Notes under the pieces: model-generated
What the model was told of the DNA's origin: nothing
The model's input: the letters and a program-made list of their open reading frames with translations, nothing else
Database searches by the model: none
Translations under genes and position numbers: made by a program
Part shown: in pieces, positions 43,775 through 55,700 of the stretch
Layout of the letters: the number at the start of each line of letters is the position of its first letter
Numbering within the stretch: the stretch's first letter is position 1
Assembly: GCF_028769735.1 (NCBI RefSeq)
Contig: NC_088178.1
Location: 29,799,357-29,863,356, forward strand
Direction of reading: 5' to 3'
Length of the DNA: 64,000 nucleotides
From: Zonotrichia leucophrys gambelii
Lineage: Eukaryota > Chordata > Aves > Passeriformes > Passerellidae

Positions 43775-46700
43775 GTGAGTGACGGTGACAGGGACACCGG
43801 GATGGCACCCGAGCCGCGCCCCGGGCCCGCGGGGGGTTTGGGGTGGCAACGGGACAATTCCAAAGCTGTGGGGTTTGAGGGGAGCATTGCGGGAGGGGTC
43901 CTGTGCCCTGAGCTCCTTCTCCTTCCCCTTCCCTCCTTGGAGCGGGGACATTCCCAGGATCCCAGGGCCATTCCCAGGGCCCTGCAGCCCCCGTGCCAGC
44001 TCTGCCCCCGTCCCTGCAGCCCCCGGGCTCAGCCCTGCCCTTTCCAGGAAGGGCAGATGGAGCCGATAGCGCCGAGAGCCGGCGCTGCTGCCGAGCTCCA
44101 TCTGATAGGGAAGGGACGCGCCCCCGCCGCGCTAATCTGGGGGATCAGAGCTCTCGGAGCGCGGGTTATTTCCCTGCACTCATTTAACGTTAGAGCGGCC
44201 CCGAAATGGGTGAAACCGGCGGAACGGGGCCGTTTCTGAGCGGCCGGGATGAGTCAGCGGGGCCGGGGCGCTGCAGCGGGGGCGGGGGGCGCATCCCAGG
44301 CCTGGTTTGGGTGGGAGGGATCTGGAGCAGGGACAGAGCGCTCCTAGCTCTATCCAGCCTGGCTTTGGGCATTGCCAGGGGTGCGGGGGCAGCCACAGCT
44401 GCTCTGGGCACCCTCAGGGGGACAATTTCTCCCCGGCATCACTCGTGCCTCAGTTTACCTGCATCCCATGGGGTTGAAGGTGAGCAGGGCGGGCTGTAAT
44501 CCCCTGGCTGCAGGGCATCCCGGGGAGGGGATCCGCTCCCTGCCGAGCCCTGCAGCCCCAGGACAGCCCCGGGATAGATCCGGCATAGCTCACCCGCTTT
44601 GGCGCAGGTGCTGCGAACTTGACGTGCAACGGGCGCGTGTGGATCGAGCCCGAGCCCAGGCCCGTGGTGCTGCTGGGCTCCGACATCTCCATCGGCTGCG
44701 AGTCCTCGCTGGATTGCCCCTCGCCGCAGCAGCTCTTCATCTCCCTCAACTACAGCTCCCTGCTGGCCCTGCGCGACGGCGCCGAGCGCCTCCACCTGCC
44801 CCGCTTCCAGCTGCCCCTCGTCAGCGTCACCTGCTTCTCCCGCTGCGCCCAGAGACACCGCGTGGTGTGCGGCACCGAGCTCCGGGCCGGCTGTGAGTGC
44901 CCCGTGTGACCCCCGTGTCCCCCCGAGCCCCCGGGGCCGGGCTGGGAGTGCCCCCTGTCCCCACCGTGTCCCGGGGCCTCGCCTCACCCGGGCTCGCCCC
45001 GCAGACCCCCCGGACCCCCCCGGGAACCTGAGCTGCGCCATCGCCGAGGGCTCGGAGCACCTGCAGTGCGAATGGGAGCGGGGCCGGACCACGCACCTGC
45101 CCACCCGGCACAGCCTCCACCTGCGCAGGTGAGCCTCGGGAGTGGCAGCCCCGGTGACAACCCTGGGGACAGTCCCGAGTGACAGCCCCCGGTGGCAGCA
45201 GCCCTGCCGTGCCCCAGTTCCACTTCCTTCAGCTCACGTTTTGTCACCTCCTGCCCCAGAGCCGCACGCTCACCGCAGCGCCCTGCTCACATCCCACCGT
45301 GCCCCACCACGGGGAAGCTGCAGCTTCCAGCGGCTGGGGCTCCCTCCGGGGTAAAGAGAGGGTGACCCCAATGCTGCCCAAAGCCCAGCTGGAAGCTGAA
45401 GCAGAGGTGCTGGCTGCCACACAGTGTGCCACAGTCCCACCCGGGATGCTCCCTGCCACCAAGGTCCTTACCTGGCATGTCACACCCATGCCAGGATGCC
45501 TTGGCTGGTCCCCTCTCAAGCTATCCATTCTCCTGTCTCTATTGAAGGACATTAAATCCCATCACATGGAAGCTTTGTGAGGAGAAGGGACAAAGCTCCT
45601 GCCTAAATTTGGGTTCAAACTGATCCACGCAGCCCAAAAGGAAGGAAGGAGTTCTCTTCCCACTGTGAGAATACAAATCCCCAGCAGCAGTGTCAGGGAA
45701 GGGAATGAATTCCCAGCTTGCTTTAGGGGTGACAAACACCAGGTTTGGGGGTGGCCATGCCCTGGTCACGAGCTGTGACACCCCAGGAGCAGGGGTGGCC
45801 GTGCCAGCGGGGCTGTGGGGCTGGAATGGGCACTGACAGGGCTGCCTTCTGCTTCCAGGGTGGTGGCACAGGATGGGGAGGATGAGGAGGAAGAAAAGAC
45901 CTTCCCTGCAGACTCACCTGTGCTGCTGAGGGAGCTGCACAACGACAGCCAGTACTGGGTGTGGGCGCAGGCCAGCAACGCGCTGGGCACTGCCCGCTCG
46001 GCCCCTCAGCGCCTCAGCCTGCAGGAGCTCGGTACGGACATGCGTCCATCTGTCCATCCATCCATCTGTGTCTCCATCTATCATCCATCCGTCCATCTGT
46101 CCCTCTATCTGTCCATCTGTGTCTCCATCTATCATCCATCCGTCCATCTGTCCATCCGTCTGTCCCTCTATCTGTCCATCTGTGTCTCCATCATCCATCT
46201 GTCCATCCATGTCTCCATCATCCATCCATCTGTCCATCCATCAGCCATCCATCCTTCTGTCCATCCATCCCTCTCTTGATCCATCTCTCCATTATCCCTC
46301 CACATCCATTCGTCCATCCATCTGCCCATCTATGTCTCCATCTATTATCCATCCATCTGTCTGCCCATCCGTCCATCCATCACCTATCCATTGATCCTTC
46401 CATCCCTCCATTATCCCTCTACATACATCCATCCATCTGTGCACCAATGTCTCCATCTATCATCCATCCCTCCATCCTTCCATCCCTTCATTATCCCTCC
46501 ACCATCCCTCCCTCTGTCCCTCCATGAGCAGCACGGCAAGCTGTGACCATGCCTGGCCTCCCTGCCCTGCAGCGTCACTCTGGGGACACCCCTGAGCCCA
46601 GGGACAGTCCCCACGGCCCCATTCCCTGCTGTGCCCACAGTGGTGCCCACCCTGCCCGTGCCCATGGGCGCTGAGACCACGGACTCGTTCCCAGCCATCA

Positions 46701-49700
46701 CCACCACGCGCTGGAGGAGCCTCACGCGCCTGAGGGACGTGCGCTGCCAGGAGAGGCACAGGGCCAGCGGGGCCCCAACGTGGCACGTGAGACCCCAAAC
46801 CCCCTCACTACCCCTGTCCCGCTCCTGCTGGAGACCCCGCGGGCAATGGGGATATTTGGGGCCATCCCAGACTCAGCCCTGTGCTCTGGTGTGCTCTGGT
46901 CACAGGCAGGGGACAGCAGAGCTGGGGCCACCTGGGAGGGACAGCAGATGGCCTCGTGGGCAGGGTTAGCTCAGCTTTCTGAGCAAAAAGACGGAATTCC
47001 AAATGTTTCCAAAGGTTCTGCTCTGCAAGGACAAGGCACAAAATCCTGGGGATGCTCAGAGCACACCCCAGACAAAAAACCCCAAACCCACACAGGGGCA
47101 GGGATGGAAACTCCCCGAGTGCTGCCAGGGCTGAGCCTGGATCCCCGCTGCCACAGGAGCCCCAAAATCTCCGTGCTGGCACTCCCGGTGTGGCTGGGGG
47201 CTCTGGCAGTGCCATGCAAGGTGGCACCGGAGGGGACAGGGCTGGTCTTGCCCATCCCGCGGGGGTGGCGGTGGCAGCGGGGACCCGCCGTGTGCCGCTG
47301 CCCCAGCGCCCCTGTGCTTCCCTGGCAGGTGGAGCCGTGTGCCAAGGTGCCCCCGGAGGGTCCCCGCTGGCAGCACGAGCTGCAGAGCGACACCGAGTTC
47401 GCGTTCCAGGCCAGGTGCCGGCTCGGCAGCGCCCGCAGCCCCTGGAGCGCCTGGAGCCCCCCGTTCCCGTACCGCACCCCCGAGGCAGGTGGGCTCAGCG
47501 CCGGCGACACCCACGGTCCTCAGTGCCCTGCTTGCTGCCCTGGGTGGGAAAACCGCATCAGCCGAGTGTCGCGACAAATCGCGGTCACCCTGAGCCAGCT
47601 CCGCCCATCCGTGCCAGCTGCTGGCTTTGGCACGAGCCTGGCACGGATGAGCGAGGCAGCGCTGCCCTCCCGTGCCGGTGCCAGCGGGGAACGGGGTGGG
47701 CTCAACACCAAAGAGCAGCGCCCACTCCTGCTCCTCTGCCAGCCGGTCGGGAGGGGCTGCGGGTGGGTGGGAGCCCCGGGTGCCCTCCGGTGTGTCACGG
47801 TGTCACTCCCAGTGTCACGCTGTCCCCTCGGTGTCACTCCCGGTGTGTCACTCGCGGTGTCCCCGCTCCTCCGCAGCCCCCGCCGCCGCTCCCGCCGTGT
47901 GGCGGCGCCTGGGCCGGTCCCTGCCGAACGGCAGCCACGAGGTGACGGTGTTGATCAAGGTACGGGCTCGGCTCCGCCGCTCCTCCCCGGGCAGCGCCGG
48001 TGCCGCCTCCGTGCGGAGCCCTCGGGGACGGCAGGACAGGGCCAGCCCTGCTCGGAGCCACATCCCCACCCCTGTAAAGGTGTCACAGCCGGCTGTGGGG
48101 TCAGACCCCCGATCCCGGCCGGCTGTGGGGGTGTCAGACCCCCGATCCCGGCCGGCTGTGGGGGTGTCAGACCCCCCGATCCCGGCCTCTCTCGCCCCCA
48201 CAGCCGCTGTCGGCCCGGGATGCCCGCGGGAGGATCCTGGGCTACGCCGTGAGCGCCGAGAGCGCCGCGGGAGCGCTGTGGCCGCTGTGCCTCACCGCGG
48301 GCACCGAGTGCTCGGTGCTGGTGCCGCCCGGAGCCCGCAGCCTCCTCGTCACCGCCCGCAACGCCAAGGGCGCCTCCAGCCCCGCCAGCATCCCCCTGAG
48401 CTGGGCGGCAGCGCCGCAAGGTACGGGGGCACCGCCGGCACCGACCCTGCCCCAGGGAAATGCTGGATTGGGCACCGGGAGAGCCCTGGCACAGCTCTGC
48501 CCGCTCCACCGGGGGCACAGAGCCCTCCAGACAGGCCCTCTGAAGGTGCTCCCCTGCTGGATGTGGAATTGTGTAATTCTGGAGCGGTTTGGGTTGAGAG
48601 AGACCTTAAAGCCCAGCTCATTTCATTGTCCCATGGGCAGGGACACCTCCCACTGTCCCAGGCTGCTCCAATCTCCTTTCCTGGCTTTGGGCACTGCCAG
48701 GGATCCAGGGGCAGCCACAGCAAATTTGGGAATTCCATCCAATCCCTGCCCACCCTGCCAGGAACAATTCCCAATTCCCAATCTCCCATCCATCCCTGCC
48801 CTCTGGCAGTGGGAGCCATTCCCTGTGTGCTGTCCCTCCATCCCTGTCCCCAGTCCCTCTGCAGCTCTCCTGGAGCCCCTTCAGGCTCTGGAATCTCACC
48901 CTGCAGCCCCTCCTAAGGATGCAGCACCAAACTCATTTTTGAGTTTGCCCTGCCCATGTTGGCTGGCAAAGCAAATGGTGCCAGGCTGCTGCTGCAGCCT
49001 CTGCCAGCCCCCACTGGGAGCTGGGTCCTTGCAAACTGAAAAACAAGGGGGAAAAAAATCCTTTTAAATCCTTTTAGGGCCACCTTATGGTCCCTGTGCC
49101 CCGAGGTGTGGTTTCGCCCCACAACCACGTTTTGCTCGTTCTGAAAAACATCTCTGAATGAGCAATGGGAGGGGAAAGTCCCATTCAGGCTGAGGACAAA
49201 CACATGACTAAAAGGAAACTGAAGAGAAATAAGGTGGAAAAACCTCTCTCGGCTCTGATGCTTATCAGAACCCTGCACGTTTCTGGTAAGCAGGGACAGC
49301 TGAAGCATTTCAGAGCTGAGGGTGTGGGGTTTGCAAGCACAGAGCTTCACATCTGGCTGGGGAGGAGCACAGCTGGAGGGCCACGGGCACCTGGGCTGTG
49401 CCAGGCAGTGAGGGCGCAGCACCAGGACAGGGATTGTCCCCCTTGAAGGACAGTGAGGGGCTGGAGAGTGCCCAGGGCAGGGAATGGAGCTGGGCAGGGG
49501 CTGCAGAATCCCTGAGGAGCCGGGCAGGGGCTGCAGAATCCCTGAGGGAGCTGGGCAGGGGCTGCAGAATCCCTGAGGAGCCGGGCAGGGGCTGCAGAAT
49601 CCCTGAGGGAGCTGGGCAGGGGCTGCAGAATCCCTGAGGGAGCTGGGCAGGGGCTGCAGAATCCCTGAGGAGCCGGCAGGGGCTGCAGAATCCCTGAGGG

Positions 49701-52700
49701 AGCTGGGCAGGGGCTGCAGAATCCCTGAGGGAGCCGGGCAGGGGCTGCAGAATCCCTGAGGAGCCGGGCAGGGGCTGCAGAATCCCTGAGGGAGCTGGGC
49801 AGGGGCTGCAGAATCCCTGAGGGGCTGGAAGGGGCTGCAGAATCCCTGAGGAGCCGGGCAGGGGCTGCAGAATCCCTGAGGAGCCGGGCAGGGGCTCAGC
49901 CTGGAGCAAAGGAGGCTCAGGGGCCCTTTGGCTCTGCACAGCTCCTGCCAGGAGGGCACAGCCGGGGGACAGCCAGGGAACAGGGACAGGAGGAGAGGGA
50001 ACAGCCCCAGGGTGGATATTTGGGAAAATTCCTCCTGGAAAGGTTCCCCAGCCCTGTCACAGCTGCCCAGGGCAGGGTTGAGTCCCCATCCCTGCAGGGA
50101 TTCAAAAGCCACATGGATGTGGCACTTGGGGACATGGCCTTGATCTTTAAGGTCTTTTCCAACCTGAACAATTCTATGAAACACAGATCAATATATATAT
50201 ATATATAGTATATGTGTTGATATAAATATATAAAAATATATATCATATATTGTATTTATATACAAACCCTCCACATCCTGGAATTTCCTGCTCACCCTTC
50301 AGTTTTCAAACCCCTCCAGGAAAGCCGCGTTTCCCCTGGGCTGGGCTGACCCTCCCCAGTCCCCAAGGATGGGTCTGGGCTGTTTGAGTTGCCCCTGCCC
50401 CGTTTCCCCACAGAGTTCCCGGCCCCGGAGGCGCTGGAGGTGCAGCAGGAGCAGCAGAGCAGGGTCCTGGTGCGGTGGCAGCGCCCCCAGCCCAGCCAGA
50501 GCCCCCTGCTCTGGTTCATCCTGGAGTGGCTGTCCAGCCCCCAGCACGGCCTGCAGGAGCAGCACAGCTGGGAGAGAATCCCAAAACACCAAACTCACAC
50601 CTACATCCCAGGTAGGACAGCCCAGGAACCCCCTGCTGCTGGGCACTGCTCCTCAGGACCTTAGAAATCCAAATCAGACTGTAAATCTGGATTAGATTAT
50701 AACTCCAAATCAGACTATAAATCTGAATTAGATTATAAATCCAAATTAGACTATAAATCCAGATTACATTATAAATCCAAATCAGACTATCAGTCAGGAT
50801 TAGATTATAAATCCAAATCAGACTGTAAATCTGAATTAGATTATAAATCCAAATGAGACTATAAATCCAGATTACATTATAAATCCAAATCAGATTATAA
50901 ATCCAAATTAGATTATAAATCTGAATTACATTATAAATCCAAATCAGACTATCAATCAGGATTAGATTATAAATCCAAATCAGACTATAAATCAGGATTA
51001 GATTATAAATCCAAATCAAACTATCAATCTGAATTAGATTATAAATCCGAATCAGACTATCAATCAGAATTGCATATAAACCCAAATCAGACTGTCAATC
51101 TGGATTAGATTACAAATCCAAACCAGACTATCAAGGCGTCTTCATTTGAGTCTGAGCCCCTGCCCACTTTTTTGTGGGGAGAGAGAGTGGGGCCATGAAG
51201 AGCCCTTAGGGAAGGAGGGGAGGGAAGCAGGTGGAGATTTGAGGGCAGGCAGTGGGATTTGGGTCCCTGGGTGAAGATCACAGGGGAAGGAGGGGATGGA
51301 GAGGGAAAGAAAATGAATTAAATTTATTAATTATTTAATGAATTAAAAATGATCTGGTGGGCCAGGAACGACCCCAGACCTTCAAGGGCCAACCCAACTG
51401 CTGTCAGCACTCTGTACCCAGCCCCTGGCCCAGCCCAGCTGACAAAATCCCATTTTGAAGGTAAATCTGTGCTTTGCCGGCAGGGACAGCGGCTCCCCGG
51501 CAGGTGTGGCTGTACGCGGTGTATCCCGGCGGGATCAGCGCTCCCTGCTCCAGCCCAGGTGAGCCTCACTGCCCGGGGATGGGGGGAAACTGCTGCTGCT
51601 GCTCCCCTTGGGGACCCCTCGGGCTGGGAACAGAGCAAACCCTCCCGCCCAGCACAGCAATGAAAGGATAAAATGCATTTCATCAATGTATTGGTGTCAG
51701 ACCCATCTCCAGCTGGTGTTTGCTCCCACCAAGCAAGGCAGGAAAGGATAAAATGCATTTAATCAATGTATTATTGGCGTCAGACCCACCTCCAACAGGT
51801 CTTTGCTCCCTGCACAGACCCAGAACCTCATTTCCCATCAGCAGAGGCACCCGTGGGATCGTTGTCCCTTTCCAGTGCAGAAAAGCGAGGTTGTACCTGC
51901 AGAACTCACAATAAGATGTCGCAGATAAACCAAAACACAGCAAAGAGCTTTTCCAGGGAGCAGCTGGGCAGAGCCAGCCTGCCCTTCCTACCTGGAGTGG
52001 GAGGCACAGAGCCCTGGGAGGGACATCTGCAGCTGGGTCAGTGCTGGGGAGGGTTTGGGGAAGGAAAACCTCATTTCCAGCACTGGGGGTGGCTTTGGGT
52101 GCCCTCAGATCTGGGCAGGAGGGTGAGGCCAAGCTGTGACACCAGAGCAGGGTCTGAGCCCCAGAGCTGCCCCAGCCCAGCCCAGCTGGGGCTGAGGGCC
52201 AGGGCTGGGCTTAAATAGAGCCTGCCCAGGGGCCAGGTGGGGCTGGGCAGGACCATCAAGGGCTGTCAGAGCCCAAAGTACCTGCAGGTGACACCTGAGA
52301 GTGTCCCCCCAGCTCCTGGCTCTGATGCCACCTGAGATGGGCCCTCTGTGGCTGCTCAGGGGTTTCTCCTGGGCCAGAGCAGCCCCGTGGCCCTGCAGCA
52401 GCCCCTGGAGCAGGGCAGCTGTTCCCAGGAAATGCAAGCAGACATTCCTGGCCCAGGAAATGCAAACAGACATTCCTAGATGGGTGTCCCAAGTTGGCCC
52501 TGGCTGTTGGTACTCAGGGCAGGGCTCTCCTCTGTGGCACCAAATCAGGGACAAGGGATCCCGAGGGAATTGCTGAACTGGCCTGGATCAAAGCTGGCTG
52601 CTTATCCCAGCAGAAAGAGGCTTCTTGCCATGGCAGGGCCTCCAGCTGCAGATCTTCCCCCACTGCACGGAAATAATCAGGAAATCCATTCCCAAGGGGT

Positions 52701-55700
52701 GCAGGCACTTTGGGAATCACAGAATCTCACAATCGGTTGGGTTGGGAGGGACTCAAAGCCCACCCAGTGCCACCCCTGCCATGGCAGGGACACCTCCCAT
52801 TGTCCCAGGGTGCTCCAGCCTGGCCTGGGACACTCCAGGGATCCACAACTTCTCTGGAAAAGCTGTTAAATAACCTGGGAGTGCTTGTGAAAAATGATAG
52901 AGCTCACCAGGGGGAATAAATCCTTGTTTAGGGTGCTGTGGGGAGGGAGGGATGTGCAGGGCAGAGGTTCTGTAGGTGGGGACAGGATTGATCAACATCT
53001 CATTTAATTGTGGGCACGATGTGGAGAGCCCAGCAGAGCTGGAGTTACTCATTGCTTCAGGGAGTTTAATTGCTCTCATTACACATCAAAATTACAAAAA
53101 GTTACAAAATCATTGCTTATTTTTCTCAAAAGATAGAACCACGGCAGGTTTTGTGTCACCCAGAGCCCTCTGAATGACCCAAGACATCTTTCCCCTCTCT
53201 GTTCCAGACCCTGCAGAGGAGCCGCTCCTGGGCAGCACCTACAGCGAGATGTCCCAGGGTAAGGAGGGCAGCTCTGCCTTGCTAGGCCAGGCTTTGTGCT
53301 GTGGGAGCTCTGCCTTGCTAGGCCAGGCTTTCTCCTGTGGGAGCTCTGCCTTGCTGGGCCAGGCTTTGTCCTGTGGGAGCTCTGCCTTGCTAGGCCAGGC
53401 TTTGTCCTGTGGGAGCTCTGCCTTGCTGGGCCAGGCTTTGTCCTGTGGGAGCTCTGCCTTGCTGGGCCAGGCTTTGTGCTCTGGGCAGTTCTGCCTTTCT
53501 AGGCCAGGCTTTGTCCTGTGAGAGCTCTGCCTTGCTGGGCCAGGCTTTGTCCTGTGGCAGCTCTGCCTTGCTGGGCCAGGCTTTGTCCTGTGGGAGCTCT
53601 GCCTTGCTGGGCCAGGCTTTGTCCTGTGGCAGCTCTGCCTTGCTAGGCCAGGCTTTGTCCTGTGGGAGATTTAACCCAGGCAGCTCCTGGCAGCGGGAAT
53701 TGAGAGCTCCCAGATGCTCTGGGTTCTCATTCTCAAGGTTGTTTATTGTTCCTTATCTATAAAATTCTTTCTCCTGTCCAGCCAAGGTCTGTTCAGCAGG
53801 ACAGACAGAGGCACTCTGCCTGCCCTCAGGGCAGTGTTATCTTTTTATACTAAAAACTACCTGTACAATATTTACCATAACTTCCCAATACCCATCACCT
53901 ATGTCAGTGAGCTTCTACTCTAAACCAATCCCAAAGTGCCGCCATCGCAGCAGGAGATGGAGGCCAAGAAGAAGAAGGAGAAAGGCTGGACACAGATTCC
54001 TCCATCTTACCCCTTGGACACCCATTCTAAAAACCCCCAAAAAAATCTCTTTTTCACTCTGTGACAAACTATTATTCTACTTAAACTCTTTTGAATTGTA
54101 ATTCTTCATACAAGGTTGGTAATTGTTTTTCCATGGGTCAAGACCAAAGGCACAGGGCCTTGGGCTCTGTGCTGAGGTCTCTGAGCCCCCTGGGCAGGGG
54201 CTGGAGCCCTCCAGGGCAGCCAGAGGGATTTCCTGGGTTCCCACAAGAGCCAATAAAGGAGATTTTCCCCAAGTGCAGGGAAGGATGAGCAGCACCCACA
54301 GAATGCAAGCTTTGAGTTCTGCTCTCTACCGAGGCTAAAACACAATGCCCAGTCCAAGGGGAGGTGTCAAACCCAGGAAATATCGAATTAACCCATGCAG
54401 GAGGCTGATTCCACCCTGCAGCTGGGACCAGGGACGTGTTTCAGCATTTCCCACCCGTCTGGGGATGCTCAGCTTGCGCATCCTCTGGTAAAGGTCACGG
54501 TCTGTTTCAGCTCCTAAACCAAAAGCAAAACCAGCCCGGCTGAGGAATTCACGTCAGCATTTCTGGGGCAGGAAATGGTGAATGGTGAGTGAGTGCAGCA
54601 CCAGGCCGTGACCTCCTCCCTTCCATCCCCTGCAGATGATGACATCCAAATTCTCCTGGGACTGAGCCTCAGCGTGATCGGATTATCCGTTCTTTTTGCA
54701 GTTGTGATGTTTAAAAAGTCAGTCAGGAAAAGGTATTCCTTTCTCCTCCATGTCTTCTTCCCTTATTCCCAATTCAGAATTTTTTACCCCTTTTTTGGGG
54801 GAGGGTGTTTGGGGTTTTGGGGGAATTTTTGGGGGGTTTTGTGGGGTTTTTCTTCTTTTTTTTTCTTCTTCTTTTTTTTTTTTTTTGTAGATAGAAGAAA
54901 TACAAAATTTCTTCTGGGATGTGTTAAAATCAACTACAGATTCCCTTTCACCTCAGCCTGAGGGCAATATCACACATTTATCATATGAAAGGACTTTTTG
55001 GTGCTCTACACTAAGGCAGAGAGCAACAAAAAATTAGTCAAATAAACATGAAATTGGTGAAATTTAAGAATGGGGAACCCAGAGTTTCCAAGGCTGGGTG
55101 TTCTTCATGTGTCCTTCCCACCCAGAGAGTTTCCTCCTGCATGAGGAACATCTGTATTACGCACTGCAGTAACATTTGGGGTTTGTTTTTCCCTTTTGCG
55201 AAGGGTCAAGGCCGCCCTCCTGTCCCTCTTGCCAAGGTGGATGTTTGAGGACTTTCCCCACATGGAGAACAGCACCGTGGTGAAGTCACTCCAGGTGAGG
55301 GCAGGGTTATCTCCTGGCTTTGCTTCCCCTCAGATTAAAGCTGGGCTTTACAGAATTATCCAGATTGGAAAATCCCTCTGAGACCACTGAGTCCAACCAC
55401 CCCCAGCACTGCCAAGGCCAACACTGCCCCATGTCCCCAAGTGCAACATCCATGGGGATTTTAAATCCCTCCAGGGCTGGGCAGCCCTTTCCACACAGAA
55501 ATTTTCCCAAAAATCCAGCCCAAAACTCCCCTGGCACGACTTGAGACCGTCTCCTCTGGCAGCATTCCCTGTTAGCTGGGAGAGGGCAGCTTGTGTGAGG
55601 AGCAGGGATGGGATGAGATGGAGGAGCAGGGATGGGATGGATGGAGGAGGAGGGATGGGATGGAGGAGCAGGGATGGGATGGGATGGATGGGATGGGATG

